Assembly: GCF_006716085.1 (NCBI RefSeq)
Contig: NZ_VFON01000001.1
Coordinates: forward strand, 1,674,001-1,738,000
Direction of reading: 5' to 3'
From: Leucobacter komagatae
Lineage (GTDB): Bacteria > Actinomycetota > Actinomycetes > Actinomycetales > Microbacteriaceae
Length of the DNA: 64,000 nucleotides
The translations under genes were made by a program, and so were the position numbers. This document shows positions 53,635 through 63,425 of the stretch, in pieces; the stretch's first letter is position 1, and every line of letters starts with the position of its first letter. The notes under the pieces are model-generated. The model worked only from the letters and a program-made list of their open reading frames with translations. It was not told the DNA's origin and did no database searches.

Positions 53635-54004
53635 CGAAGTCATCCGCAACTCGGCGCAGCATCGTCGCGACCTGGCGCGACGCCTGCCGTTCGGGGTACT
53701 GGCCGCCCTTGAGCTTGCCGCCAACACTGTCGAGGAGCTTCACGAGATCTTCAATGATCAACGCCATCTCGTCGGCAGACTTCCGGCTGCGCTTCGCGAG
53801 GAGCGGAGTATCGATGACGCGGACGGACAGCGCCTGAGGGCCGCGCCGGCCCTCGCCCACGCTGTACTCAAGCCGGCTACCGGCCCGCACCTCGACGCCA
53901 TCGGGAATCACCGAGGCGTGCAGGTACACCTGCTGACCGTCCTCGCCCTGGATGAACCCGAAGCCCTTGTCCTCGTCGTAGAACCTGACCTTGCCGTTCG
54001 GCAT
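53627..54004 (-). CDS. Cold-shock-domain protein with C-terminal extension
   Basis: This 125-residue protein begins with a cold-shock domain (GKVRFYDEDKGFGFIQGEDGQQVYLH), with RNP1-like KGFGFI and RNP2-like VYLHAS, which binds single-stranded RNA or DNA. About 55 extra C-terminal residues (ADEMALIIEDLVKLLDSVGGKL) form a helix absent from small CspA proteins. The ATG at 54004 follows AAAGGG. An upstream in-frame extension is rejected. It is the first gene of a coupled pair with DUF3027. Confidence 0.9.
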   Translation of the reverse strand: MPNGKVRFYDEDKGFGFIQGEDGQQVYLHASVIPDGVEVRAGSRLEYSVGEGRRGPQALSVRVIDTPLLAKRSRKSADEMALIIEDLVKLLDSVGGKLKGGQYPERQASRQVATMLRRVADDFDV

Positions 54005-54174
54005 GTCTCGCCCTTTCCCTTCGCGGCTCGTACCGCAGCGGCCCACTGGCCGAAGTATGTGAGCGCGGCCGTCTCGCCACGCGTTGACTAGCAGTCTAGC
54101 CGTTCTGCCCTCTGAGACTGTGCGAAATCACAGAGCTGGGCTGTCACACACCGGCGAGCGCTAAACTCGGTGGA

Positions 54175-54441
54175 ATGAGCACCGAAGAAACCAGCAACCC
54201 GTCGCTCTTCGAGCGGATCCTCGCGTGGGCAACAGTCTCCATCATTGTTGTCGCCCTCGGTTCCTTCTTCGCGACGCTCATCGTCGGCATGAGCAACCGT
54301 CAGGCTGTCGCAGAGGGCTTCTGGCCTGTCGTCTACGGCATCTCGCTGTTCGCCCTCCCCGCTGGCTTCGTCCTCCTCATCATCTTGCTGGTGCTCGCGC
54401 AGCGCCGCCGCAGCCGAGACGCTCGCCGCGGAACCAACTAG
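54175..54441 (+). CDS. Small membrane protein, 88 residues
   Basis: Two hydrophobic segments (about 18-38 and 47-73) and a basic tail RRRSRDARRGTN mark a two-pass membrane protein with the tail inside. No family is recognised. It lies 170 bases across a divergent promoter from the cold-shock gene and 12 bases before the helicase-associated gene, so it may share its transcript. Confidence 0.65.
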   Translation: MSTEETSNPSLFERILAWATVSIIVVALGSFFATLIVGMSNRQAVAEGFWPVVYGISLFALPAGFVLLIILLVLAQRRRSRDARRGTN

Positions 54442-54453
54442 CGGGGTTCGCCC

Positions 54454-56319
54454 GTGAGCGGCACACTCGCGCTTTCCTCGCTCATCGCCTCGCTCGATCG
54501 GGCGGGGCTGACGTCGCTCGTGCGCTCCCGGCGCGTGGCCGCGCCTGGGTCAGTGCACGATCCGCTTGACCTCGCCGCCGAGCTGCTCAAGCCAGAGTCA
54601 ATCTCACAGGCGCTCACGCTGTTGCCGTGGGAGGATCTCGCGCGGCTGATCGGCGCGGAAGAGGGCGGTGGCGCGAACGTGTCCGGATCCCTCGCCGCCG
54701 AGCGACTGCGCGGGCGAGGTTTGCTCGGCGCGGGCGACGTGGCGCTCCCCGAGGTGAGTGCGGCGCTCGAGTCGCTGCTCGCGGCGCGCGGGCTCACGCG
54801 TCGCGAAGTGCTTGACGGCGACCCGGGAGAGGGCTTCCCGGCAGCCCCAGAGGGGTCGGACACCTCCTCCTGGTTCGCCGCCGCACTCACGGCGACGGGC
54901 CAGACGGCGTGGATTCTCCGTGAGCTCGAGCGCTCACCGGCGAAGCTGAACCGGAACGGCGACGTTGCCTCGGCGTGGCTGCGCGCGGTTGAGGATCGGC
55001 TCGCGATCCCGCACCCCGCTGACCTCGTCACGCTCGTGCGCGCCGCAGACCTCGCGTTCCCGGCTGACGGGGTGTGCGTCTCCACCGGCGCGAACTGGCT
55101 CCGGGCCGAGCATGAGGAGCGCTGGCTCCTGCTCGCCCGCGCCGCCGTCTCACTCATGCCCGTGCAACTGTTGGAGATGCTCGCTGGGCTGCGCCCAGGA
55201 ACCGCGATCCCGCCCGTCATCGGGCGATTCCCTGCGCGCTTTCCGCTTGCGACGGAGACGACGTTCACGGCGATCGAGCACACCGCCGCGCTCTGGGAGC
55301 GGATCGGCCTGACCGTCGCAGGGTCGGTGAGCGATGTCGGGGCCACCGTGATCCTCAACGAGCTGTCGCAATTGCCCGCCGCCGCGGCCGACGATACCGC
55401 TGTGGGTATCGAGCTCGGGTTCCCCGACCCCGCCGCTGGGATCTACATTCAGCCAGACCTTTCGGTCATCGTCCCCGGCACGCTCGGCGCGGACGACGAG
55501 GCGGCACTCGCGGCGATCGCGCTGCCCGAGCAGCTCGGGGTCGCTTCGACGCTGCGCATTTCGGAGGCGACGCTCTCCGAGGCGTTCCACCGGGGCCTGA
55601 GCGGCGACGACATTCGCGAGCTCATCGGCGGGCTCGCCCTCACCGGCATCCCTCAGCCCGTCGACTACCTCATCACCGCTCTGAGTGAGCGGGCCGGGAG
55701 CATCGTTGTTCGCCCCTTCCTGAGCGAGCAGTGGCGCAGCCGCGTCACGTTCGCCCGCCCCGAGCTGCGCTCGACGGTGCTCGTCGACAGGAGGCTCGCC
55801 CACCTGCAATTGCACGAGCCGGGCCCAGGTACAGATGTTGGCTTCGACCCCTCCGACGACCCAGCAGACCTCGCGGCGCCCTCGCTCCTCTCGCGGCTAC
55901 GCGCCGACCACGTGCTCGCGGCCCTGCTCGACGCGCGCTACCCCGCCCGCGGCGCGGAGGGCCTCGTCGCCCAGCAGGATCCTGAGGCGCCGACGTCTGC
56001 GCTTCGCCCGAGTGGTGCACGCCGGGCGGCTGAGGCTCCGGGCCCCGCCGAACGGCAAGCCACGGCTGCGGAGGAGCTCATCGAGCGGGTGCTCGATTCG
56101 GCGAGCGACGGCCCGACCGACACGAGCAGGCTCATTACGCTCGCGATTCGCGACCGCACCAGGCTCAGCGTGACTGTCGAGATCCGCGGGGAGACGCGCA
56201 CGTTCGCCATTGTGCCGGTGTCGCTCGCTGGCGGCCGCATGCGCGCGCTCGACGAGACCGCTGGCGTCGAACGGACACTGCCGCTCGACGCGATCACCGA
56301 GATCAGCCAGCTCGCGTAG
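54454..56319 (+). CDS. Helicase-associated (XPB/Ssl2 N-terminal-like) protein
   Basis: This 621-residue protein matches the Helicase_C_3/XPB_Ssl2 domain family of Actinobacteria: N-terminal repeats of about 60 residues (LASLDRAGLTSLVRSRR..), a middle part with VIPGTL and a winged-helix-like region, and a C-terminal RTFAIVPVSLAGGRMRALDETAGVE resembling WYL-type sensors. In many genomes an XPB-type helicase follows directly. Here the next gene is an unrelated sugar operon on the other strand. The GTG start at 54454 is used. Confidence 0.75.
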   Translation: MSGTLALSSLIASLDRAGLTSLVRSRRVAAPGSVHDPLDLAAELLKPESISQALTLLPWEDLARLIGAEEGGGANVSGSLAAERLRGRGLLGAGDVALPEVSAALESLLAARGLTRREVLDGDPGEGFPAAPEGSDTSSWFAAALTATGQTAWILRELERSPAKLNRNGDVASAWLRAVEDRLAIPHPADLVTLVRAADLAFPADGVCVSTGANWLRAEHEERWLLLARAAVSLMPVQLLEMLAGLRPGTAIPPVIGRFPARFPLATETTFTAIEHTAALWERIGLTVAGSVSDVGATVILNELSQLPAAAADDTAVGIELGFPDPAAGIYIQPDLSVIVPGTLGADDEAALAAIALPEQLGVASTLRISEATLSEAFHRGLSGDDIRELIGGLALTGIPQPVDYLITALSERAGSIVVRPFLSEQWRSRVTFARPELRSTVLVDRRLAHLQLHEPGPGTDVGFDPSDDPADLAAPSLLSRLRADHVLAALLDARYPARGAEGLVAQQDPEAPTSALRPSGARRAAEAPGPAERQATAAEELIERVLDSASDGPTDTSRLITLAIRDRTRLSVTVEIRGETRTFAIVPVSLAGGRMRALDETAGVERTLPLDAITEISQLA

Positions 56320-56364
56320 CTGAGGCGCCGTTTTCCACGGCTTCCCCCCGCGCTGCTCCCGCGG

Positions 56365-58287
56365 CTAGATCACGCGGTCGTTGCCACCGTCGACGCTCAG
56401 GTGTGCGCCGGTCGTTGCTGGGAACCGCTCGCAGAAAGCGACGACCGCCTCGGCGACCGTGGTGCTGCGCACCTCAGTTCGCAGCAGGTTGCGGGTGCGG
56501 TACTCCTCCACGCTCAGGCCGTAGTTCGCGGCGCGCGCCGCGAGCAATTCCGGGGTCCAGATCGCGGTGTCAAATACGGCGTCGGGTTCGACCTGGTTCA
56601 CCCGAATGCCGTCGGCGGCCCATTCGAGCGCCGCGACGCGAGCGAGCTGTGCGGCAGCCGTCTTGCTCGCCGAGTACGCGGCGACACCGGGGCCGGGAGC
56701 GGCGACGTTCTTCGTCGACACGAGCACGACGCGGCCCCCGCTGGGCGCAAGGGCGAGCACGGGATGCACCGCTCGGAAGAGCCGCGCAACTGCCGTGACA
56801 TTGACGCGGAAGGCGCGATCCCACACCTCGTCATCGAGCTCCGCAAGCACCTGGCTCGGCGGGAAGATCCCCGCTGCGACGACGACCATGTCGACGCCGC
56901 CGAACTCGCGTACCGCGGTCGCGATCGCCTCGTCGATGGTTTCTGGCGCGCTCACGTCGCCCGTAACGCCGCGCCACGCATCACTGTCGCTGAGCGTGGC
57001 GACCTCGGCGTTCAGGTCGACCCCGACGACCGCGGCCCCCTGCGCGAGCAGCAGCTCGGCGATGGCCCGGCCGATGCCCGACGCGGCGCCCGTGACAAGC
57101 GCCACCTCTCCCCCGAGCGGCTTCGCCTGCTTCCCGGCGAGCTTCGCCTGCTCGAGCGTCCAGTACTCGATGTCGAACGACTCAGCCTCCGAGATCGAGC
57201 CGTACGTGCCGATCGCGTCGGCTGCGTCGATCACGTCGAGCGTGTGCAGCGCGATGTCGCCGGCGACCCCAAGTTCTTTGGTCGTCGCGCCGGTCACCAG
57301 CAGCCCGAGCTCGGGGTCGAGCACAACGCGAGGGGCGGGGTGCAGCGGCGACACCCTCGGGTTCGCCCGCGCGGCGTGCCGCTCGAAGTAGGCGCGGTAC
57401 TCGGCCGCGTACGCCTCGACGTCGCGGCCGACCATCGGGGTGCGCTTCGTGTGGATGACGTGCTCGGGGGTCGCGGTGCCGCGACTCGTGAGCTGGCGGG
57501 CCTCTGGGCGGGCCGCGAACTCCGCGCCGCGAGCGGAGCGGGTCTGCCGCACGAGCATGGGGGTTCCGGCCGCCCGAGACACGTCTCTGCGCAGCGTCGC
57601 GAGCTCTGCGGCGGTGCCTGTGGCTGGCGCCCGCGTTCCGGGGTCGCCCCACGTGCCGACGCCGAGGCTCGCCTCAGCGAGCGCCACAAGCTCGCGGTGC
57701 CGCGCGAACGCCGCGTCGGCGTCGTCAGCGAAGGTGAAGAGCCCGTGGTTGCGCAGCACCACCGCGTCGACGCCCGACACGTCGCTGTCGGCGATGAGCC
57801 GCGCGAGTGGAAAACCGGGCATGACGTAGGGCAGCACGAGCACGCGCTCCCCCAGCACGGCGAGAATCTCGGCGTCGGTAAGACCGCTGTTTGTGAGCGT
57901 GACGATCGCGTTCGCGTGCGAGTGCAGCACGGCCTTCCCCGGAAGGTAGGCGTGGAGCAGCGCTTCGATCGATGCCGTCGGCGCGGCCGCGTCGAGTGAG
58001 GCCTGACGCAGCTCGTTCACCATGGTCACATCGTCGAGCTCGGTGAGGGTGAGGAGTTCCGCAAGCCGGTCGCGGCGCAGCGGGGCGAAGCCCGGTGCCT
58101 CGATCGTGCCGAGGTCCCACCCGCTGCCCTTGACGAGCACAAGGTCGACGGGTGCTCCGGTGACGTCGGTGCCCGTGGTCTTGATCGACGTGTTGCCACC
58201 GCCGTGAAGCACGAGCGACGGTTCGCCACCGAGCTCTCGGCTGACGCGGACGATGTCGTCGAGGTCGCGCTGCAGTTCGGTTGTCAC
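56365..58287 (-). CDS. Bifunctional class II aldolase/short-chain dehydrogenase
   Basis: This 640-residue fusion starts with a class II (zinc) aldolase domain: HGGGNTSIK (28-36), zinc ligands in LHSHAN (H122, H124) and H181 (VLRNHGLF). From residue 393 a short-chain dehydrogenase follows with VTGAASGIGRAIAE and the YSASK Tyr-Lys pair. This architecture is known from rhamnulose-1-phosphate aldolase/dehydrogenases. It would split a sugar phosphate to DHAP and an aldehyde and then oxidise or reduce a product. The GTG start at 58287 follows GGAGG and overlaps the kinase stop by four bases. It is the last gene of the operon. Confidence 0.88.
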   Translation of the reverse strand: MTTELQRDLDDIVRVSRELGGEPSLVLHGGGNTSIKTTGTDVTGAPVDLVLVKGSGWDLGTIEAPGFAPLRRDRLAELLTLTELDDVTMVNELRQASLDAAAPTASIEALLHAYLPGKAVLHSHANAIVTLTNSGLTDAEILAVLGERVLVLPYVMPGFPLARLIADSDVSGVDAVVLRNHGLFTFADDADAAFARHRELVALAEASLGVGTWGDPGTRAPATGTAAELATLRRDVSRAAGTPMLVRQTRSARGAEFAARPEARQLTSRGTATPEHVIHTKRTPMVGRDVEAYAAEYRAYFERHAARANPRVSPLHPAPRVVLDPELGLLVTGATTKELGVAGDIALHTLDVIDAADAIGTYGSISEAESFDIEYWTLEQAKLAGKQAKPLGGEVALVTGAASGIGRAIAELLLAQGAAVVGVDLNAEVATLSDSDAWRGVTGDVSAPETIDEAIATAVREFGGVDMVVVAAGIFPPSQVLAELDDEVWDRAFRVNVTAVARLFRAVHPVLALAPSGGRVVLVSTKNVAAPGPGVAAYSASKTAAAQLARVAALEWAADGIRVNQVEPDAVFDTAIWTPELLAARAANYGLSVEEYRTRNLLRTEVRSTTVAEAVVAFCERFPATTGAHLSVDGGNDRVI

Positions 58288-59774
58288 TTGTATTCCTCCC
58301 AGACGGGTCCCATTGCGGTGATGATGCGGTCGAACATCGCGGCCTGTGCGGCGTACTGTTCTTGTTCGGGGCCGGGCTCGACGACAAGCTCGGGGTCGGG
58401 TTCGACCCGCCACGCAGTCATGTCGCAGCCGATACCGGTCGCCGCGAGCGAGGCCACCCCGCGCGCCCCAAGTTCGGTACCGAGCTGCCTGCGCATCGGG
58501 TGCCCGACAACGTCGGCAAACATCTGCGCCCACTCGGGGTTCTTCGCGCCACCGCCGGCGAGGGTCCAGGGCTCCTCGCTGAGTTCGGCGTCGCTGCTCG
58601 TCACCTTCTCGATCTGCACACGGTGGTACTGCGTGATGCCCTCGGCGACCGCGCGCGCGACGTGCGCGTACCCGTGGCTGCCCTTGATTCCGAGCAGCGT
58701 GCCCGACGCACCAAGGTGCTCGGGGGCGCCGTGGATGAACGGAAGAAAGATCAGCCCGTCGGCGAGCGGCGGGACGTTGCCCGCCGCCTCAAGGAGCTCT
58801 CGCGGCGTGACGGGGCCAGCCGCGCGATCACCGAGCACGTTGGCCGCCCACTCAATGCTCGCCGCTGATGTCGGTGCGACCTCCATCGCGAGCATGAAGC
58901 GCGGGTCGGGAAGCAGCGCATTGATGGTCACCCTCGGTGGCTGGGCGTTCGCCGGCACCACAACGCTGTTGATGGCCCACGTACCGACGATGACCGTGAC
59001 GTCACCGCTCTCGGTCGATCCTGCGCCGAGCGGGCTCGCCACGCAGTCCATGCAGCCGGCGACGACGGGAACGCCCTCGGGCAGGCCCGTCAGCGCGGCG
59101 GCTTCGGCAGTCACAGCCCCGACAACCGCGTCAGACGGGTGCAGCTCGGGCAGCAACCGCATGAGGTCTCGCGGCACCCCGAGCATGTCGAAGACGGCCG
59201 GCTCATACTCGCGGGTGCGGAGGTTCACAAGCCCACACCCCGACGAGTCAGACAGGTCGGCGCTGGGCGCGCCGGTGAGGCAGACGGTGATCCAGTCTTT
59301 GCAGGTGAGCGCCCATGCAGCTGCGTCGAGCGTCTCGGGCTCGTTGTCGTGCAGCCACCGCAGCAGCACCCCCGGCTGCGCAGCCCAAGGGATTGAGCCG
59401 CTGATCTGGCGCACCGACTCGACGCACTCGGGGTCGAGCTCGGCGACGATCCGCTCGGCGCGGCTGTCGGTCGACGCGATCGCGGTGCGCACCGGCGCGA
59501 GCTGCTCGTCGACGAGGTAGAGCCCGTTGCCGTGGCCCGTGGCACCGATGCCGCGCACGACCCAGCCGTCACGGGCGAGCCCGCCCTGCAGTTCGCGCAG
59601 CACGCCCGCGACGACGTCCCAGAGCGCACGCATGTCGATTTCCTGGCGCTCCCGCGAGACGGCGACGCGGGGGTTCGGTGCCGACACCGTCGCGATCTCG
59701 CGGCCCGCTTCGTCGAAGGCTGCCGCCTTCGCACTCGTGAGCCCGACGTCAATTCCGATGACACAGGTCTTCAT
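58284..59774 (-). CDS. FGGY-family carbohydrate/polyol kinase
   Basis: This 496-residue kinase transfers phosphate from ATP to a sugar or polyol. The N-terminal IGIDVGLTSAKAAAFD is the phosphate-1 motif. The C-terminal half has WTLAGGGAKNPEWAQMFADVVG, typical for FGGY kinases. Family position between erythritol kinase (EryA), xylulokinase and AI-2 kinase is not decided by eye. It lies eight bases downstream of the GlpD-like gene and overlaps the aldolase-SDR gene. Confidence 0.9.
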   Translation of the reverse strand: MKTCVIGIDVGLTSAKAAAFDEAGREIATVSAPNPRVAVSRERQEIDMRALWDVVAGVLRELQGGLARDGWVVRGIGATGHGNGLYLVDEQLAPVRTAIASTDSRAERIVAELDPECVESVRQISGSIPWAAQPGVLLRWLHDNEPETLDAAAWALTCKDWITVCLTGAPSADLSDSSGCGLVNLRTREYEPAVFDMLGVPRDLMRLLPELHPSDAVVGAVTAEAAALTGLPEGVPVVAGCMDCVASPLGAGSTESGDVTVIVGTWAINSVVVPANAQPPRVTINALLPDPRFMLAMEVAPTSAASIEWAANVLGDRAAGPVTPRELLEAAGNVPPLADGLIFLPFIHGAPEHLGASGTLLGIKGSHGYAHVARAVAEGITQYHRVQIEKVTSSDAELSEEPWTLAGGGAKNPEWAQMFADVVGHPMRRQLGTELGARGVASLAATGIGCDMTAWRVEPDPELVVEPGPEQEQYAAQAAMFDRIITAMGPVWEEYK

Positions 59775-59782
59775 CGTTCTCC

Positions 59783-61420
59783 CTAACCCTGTTCCACACG
59801 CAGCGCGCGCGGTGCGAACCGCCGCACAGCGTGCCGGTAGCGCGCAAGTTCCTCATCCGCGAGCTCTTGCGTCCACCCCACGTGCTGCGTGAGCACCGCG
59901 GCGGCCCGAGGCGCCACGGTGAGCCCAACATCGCTATTCAACGCGATAGTCGTGCGCCGAAGCAACACGTCCTCGAGCGTGACCGCGCCTTCCTCGCGCA
60001 CGGCGTAGACAAGCTCGGCCGCGATGGCGCCGGTCTCGTCGTCGATGATCTCCGCGAGCGAAGGATCCTCAGCCGCGAACGCAGCGACCTCCCACGCGAG
60101 TTCGCCGTAAACCGCCGCGAGCCGCTCGGCGGTGCGCTGCGGGAGCGTGCTCGCCGCAACAAACCGGGCGCGGAACTCATCGACGTCGACCGCGGGCGCG
60201 CCGGGGAACGGCAGCCTGTCGGTCTGCGAGCGCCGGTGCGGCACACCGAGCGCCTTCTCGATCACCTTCAGCGCCTGCACGCCGAGCGCGCGGTGCGTCG
60301 TGTACTTTCCGCCGATGAGCGTGAAGAGCCCCCGAGCGTCGCCGTCGTGGGCGACGATCTCACTGTCGCGCGTCACCGACGACGGGTCGGAGAGGTCGGC
60401 GACGTACGGGAGCGGGCGAACGCCGGAGTACGACCACAGAACGTCGTCGCTCGTGAGCTTCGCACCGGGCAGGATCGTGTTGACCGCCCGCAAGAGGTAG
60501 TCAGTCTCGTCTCCGTCGGCGATGATCTCGTCGATGGACTCGGCGTACGGCAGATCTGTCGTGCCGAGCATGTATTTCCCGTTGTGCCACGGCAAGACGA
60601 ACATCGGCCTGTTGTCGTCGGGCGATTCGAAGAAGATGCACTTGTCAGGTGCGGTGGGGAACGCGTCAACGACGAGGTGGCTCCCCTTTGTCGGACCGAT
60701 CTTCCGCTCGTGCTCGCCATCGAGGTCGAGCACCGAATCGACCCACGGGCCCGCCGCGTTGATCACAACGGGTGCGCGCAGCGACCGCTGCTCGCCCGAC
60801 TCGCGGTCGCGGTACACGACGCCGGCGACGCGCCCGCCCTCGTGGATGAGCGACAGCACCGGTGTGTGGGTCAGGATCGTCGCGCCATTGCGCGCGGCGT
60901 CGATCGCAATCTCCACCGCGAACCGCTCGGTGACCGGCACGTGCGCGTCTTGGAACAGGCCGCCCCACTTCACTCCGCCGGCCGCGATGCCCGGGAAGTC
61001 GCGCTTCAATCCGCGCGAGAACACGATGCGGTTGAACGGCAGCTTCTTCCCGACCGAGAGCACGTCATGGAAGATGAGGCCGCACGACAGCAGCCAGCCC
61101 GGCCGCGAGCCGTCTTTCGTGAACGGAATGAGCATCGGGTACGGGTGCACGAGGTGCGGCGCCGTGCGCAGCAGGATGTTGCGCTCCCGGATCGACTCGA
61201 AGACGAGCGGGATCTCGAAGCGCTCAAGGTACTTCAGGCCGCCGTGAATGAGGCGGGAGGAGATCGCCGAGGTGCGTGCAGCGAGGTCGTCCTGGTCAAT
61301 CATCACGACGTTCAGGCCGCGCCGAGCCGCCTCGCGGGTGATCGCAAGGCCGTTGATTCCGGCGCCGATGACGACGACGTCGGCTGCGCTCGGTTCGGCG
61401 TAAGTACGGAGGGTAGGCAA
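59783..61420 (-). CDS. GlpD/EryB-type FAD-dependent polyol-phosphate dehydrogenase
   Basis: This 545-residue flavoenzyme has an N-terminal FAD motif (VVVIGAGINGLAITREAARRG near 16-36) and the GlpD core ISSRLIHGGLKYLERFEIPLV (about 54-74). It has PTKGSHLVVDAF and GGKYTTHRALGVQ further on. Glycerol-3-phosphate dehydrogenases and erythritol-4-phosphate dehydrogenase EryB share it. In this operon it should oxidise the phosphate ester made by the neighbouring kinase. Length and the C-terminal DAO_C domain fit. A strong hairpin separates it from the LsrF gene. Confidence 0.9.
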   Translation of the reverse strand: MPTLRTYAEPSAADVVVIGAGINGLAITREAARRGLNVVMIDQDDLAARTSAISSRLIHGGLKYLERFEIPLVFESIRERNILLRTAPHLVHPYPMLIPFTKDGSRPGWLLSCGLIFHDVLSVGKKLPFNRIVFSRGLKRDFPGIAAGGVKWGGLFQDAHVPVTERFAVEIAIDAARNGATILTHTPVLSLIHEGGRVAGVVYRDRESGEQRSLRAPVVINAAGPWVDSVLDLDGEHERKIGPTKGSHLVVDAFPTAPDKCIFFESPDDNRPMFVLPWHNGKYMLGTTDLPYAESIDEIIADGDETDYLLRAVNTILPGAKLTSDDVLWSYSGVRPLPYVADLSDPSSVTRDSEIVAHDGDARGLFTLIGGKYTTHRALGVQALKVIEKALGVPHRRSQTDRLPFPGAPAVDVDEFRARFVAASTLPQRTAERLAAVYGELAWEVAAFAAEDPSLAEIIDDETGAIAAELVYAVREEGAVTLEDVLLRRTTIALNSDVGLTVAPRAAAVLTQHVGWTQELADEELARYRHAVRRFAPRALRVEQG

Positions 61421-61439
61421 TGCAGGGGTCCCTTCAGAC

Positions 61440-61466
61440 CGATGGGCGCCCGGTGGGCGCCCATCG
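61440..61466 (-). other. Strong intercistronic hairpin in sugar operon
   Basis: CGATGGGCGCCC (61440-61451) and GGGCGCCCATCG (61455-61466) form a perfect 12-bp stem with a 3-base loop between the LsrF-like and GlpD-like genes. It has no U-run in the minus direction, so partial termination or mRNA stabilisation is more likely than full termination. Confidence 0.65.
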
Positions 61467-61474
61467 AGGTGGTA

Positions 61475-62347
61475 TCAGTTCGCGAGTGTCTGGTAGAGGT
61501 CGAATGCCTCTTCGGGGGTGAGGCCGTCGTGGACGACGCCGCGCACGGCGGAGAGCATGGCCGCCGGGTGCTCCGACTGGAACACGTTGCGCCCCATGTC
61601 GACGCCCGCAGCGCCCTCCTGCATCGCGCGGTACGCGACGCGCAGAGCCTCGGGCTCCGACACCTTCTTACCGCCGGCGATGACGATCGGAACCGGGCAC
61701 GCGCTGGTGATGGTCTCGAAGCCCTCTTCGACGTAGTAGGTCTTCACGAACGCTGCGCCAAGCTCTGCGCTCATGCGGGTCGCGAGGCGGAAGTAGCGGG
61801 CGTCGCGCACCATGTCCTTACCGACGGCGGTGACGGCGAGCACGGGAATCCCGGCTGCCTGCCCCTGGTCGACGAGCGTCGTCATGTTCTTGATCGACTT
61901 CGTCTCGTTCTCGGCGCCGACGAACACCTGCACCGCGAGCGCAGCGGCGTCAAGGCGAACCGCGTCGTCGATCGAAACGGCGATCTCCTCGTTCGAAAGG
62001 TCGGTCAGCACGCTCGGCCCGCCCGAGGCGCGGAGCACGATGCCCTTGCCGTTGTCAGCGGGGATCGTCGTGCGCAGCGCTCCGCGAGTGCACATGAGCG
62101 CGTCGGCCTGCGGCACGAGCGGCACGATCGAACGGTCGAGGCGCTCGAGGCCTGAGGTCGGGCCCTGGAAGTAGCCGTGGTCGAACGCCAGCATGACGGT
62201 GTTGCCGTCGCGGGGGTCGAAGATGCGCGACAGGCGAGCCTTCATGCCCCAGTCCTGGCCGGCCTGGCCCTTGAGGTGGAAGCCCTCACGCGCGGCGGTG
62301 CCGCCGGTGAAGTCGGTACCTTCGCGGAGGTCGTCGAGGTCAGCCAT
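61475..62347 (-). CDS. lsrF: LsrF-type 3-hydroxy-5-phosphonooxypentane-2,4-dione thiolase/aldolase
   Basis: This 290-residue TIM-barrel enzyme closely resembles E. coli LsrF along its length: [68 protein letters not shown] and [11 protein letters not shown]. The Schiff-base lysine is K202 in [12 protein letters not shown]56-H57 lie in AFDHGYF. LsrF cleaves the phosphorylated AI-2 product and moves acetyl to CoA, giving DHAP and acetyl-CoA. The ATG at 62347 follows AAAGGAG and overlaps the permease stop by eight bases. No LsrG or LsrR is seen, so the substrate may be a related phospho-dione. Confidence 0.9.
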   Translation of the reverse strand: MADLDDLREGTDFTGGTAAREGFHLKGQAGQDWGMKARLSRIFDPRDGNTVMLAFDHGYFQGPTSGLERLDRSIVPLVPQADALMCTRGALRTTIPADNGKGIVLRASGGPSVLTDLSNEEIAVSIDDAVRLDAAALAVQVFVGAENETKSIKNMTTLVDQGQAAGIPVLAVTAVGKDMVRDARYFRLATRMSAELGAAFVKTYYVEEGFETITSACPVPIVIAGGKKVSEPEALRVAYRAMQEGAAGVDMGRNVFQSEHPAAMLSAVRGVVHDGLTPEEAFDLYQTLAN

Positions 62348-63425
62348 TGGTGTTCTCCTTTTGTTGTGAAACGGAAGCGTGTGAATCGGGTGCCGCTGCT
62401 GGTGCTGCTGTCACCGCTGCGGCGGGCGCCGGCGAGACCGATGCCTTGAGCCGGGAGAGGTTCGAGCGGCCGGTGCCCGTCGCGAGCGAGGCGACGATCA
62501 CCACGAGCACAACGAGCACGCCCTTGAGCACGTTCTGCGCGCCCACGGACCACCCGACGAGGTTCAGAAGGCCCGAGAGCAGCACGAAGAAGAGCGCGCC
62601 GGTCCACGCGCCGATCGGTACGGGGCGGCCACCCGAGATGAGCGTGCCGCCGATGACGACGACCGCGATCGAGTCGAGCATGTATGAGGTGCCGAGCACC
62701 GTGCTCGGCGAGATGAACGCCGCGAGCAGGGCCCCAACGAGGCCTGCAAAGCCAGCGCAGAGAATGTAGGCGGAGGCGGTGACGAGCGTGACCGGCAGGC
62801 CCGCGCGCTCCGCCGCCTTCGCGCTCTGGCCGACGGCGATCACCGAGTGCCCGAATCGGGTGCGACGCAGCACGAACCAGATCACGACGGTGACGACGAG
62901 CACGAAGAGGGCGATAGCCGGGACGCCGAGTACCTTCGCGTTCACGAGCTCGCGCAGCGACTGCGGGGCGCCCCCGCGGGCCGACCCCGCGAGCAGCAGG
63001 GTCGCACTCGTCACGATGAGGCTCGTCGCGAGCGTCGCGATGATGGGAGGCACTCGCAAGAAGAGGATCGCGGCGGTGCTCACGAGCCCGGCGGCCAGGC
63101 CCGCGGCGATGCCCGCAAGCACACCGGCGAGTGGGCCCGCCGTGGACGCGACGAGCACCGACACGTACGAGGACATCGAGATGATTGTGCCAACGGAAAC
63201 GTCGATGTTGCCAGGCCCGAGCGTGATGACGAGCATCTGTCCGAGCGCGACGAGCACGAGGAATGGCGCGAGCGAGAGCGCCTGCGTGAGCGGGTCAAAC
63301 GGGGCCCCTGGGCGAACGGAGATGATGATGCCCCAGACGACGAGCACGCCGACGAGTGACCACCCCCAGGCGGGCCAGACGAAGCCCCGGCGCGGGGCGC
63401 GGTCAGAGTGTAGCTGCGTGTTCAT
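62340..63425 (-). CDS. ABC sugar transporter permease (RbsC/LsrC-type)
   Basis: This 361-residue permease belongs to the ribose/AI-2/xylitol branched family. It has about eight to nine membrane helices, and [21 protein letters not shown] is the family segment before the EAA-like loop. It has a Pro/Ala-rich tail of about 40 residues. It overlaps the upstream permease by four bases (ATGA), so a heteromeric import channel is likely. No ATPase or binding protein lies inside the window; they are expected beyond 64000. Confidence 0.88.
   Translation of the reverse strand: MNTQLHSDRAPRRGFVWPAWGWSLVGVLVVWGIIISVRPGAPFDPLTQALSLAPFLVLVALGQMLVITLGPGNIDVSVGTIISMSSYVSVLVASTAGPLAGVLAGIAAGLAAGLVSTAAILFLRVPPIIATLATSLIVTSATLLLAGSARGGAPQSLRELVNAKVLGVPAIALFVLVVTVVIWFVLRRTRFGHSVIAVGQSAKAAERAGLPVTLVTASAYILCAGFAGLVGALLAAFISPSTVLGTSYMLDSIAVVVIGGTLISGGRPVPIGAWTGALFFVLLSGLLNLVGWSVGAQNVLKGVLVVLVVIVASLATGTGRSNLSRLKASVSPAPAAAVTAAPAAAPDSHASVSQQKENTNG

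Noticed and set aside
59831..62155. 774-codon plus-strand ORF opposite the sugar operon
   Set aside because: Shadow frame crossing two real genes and their intergenic hairpin.
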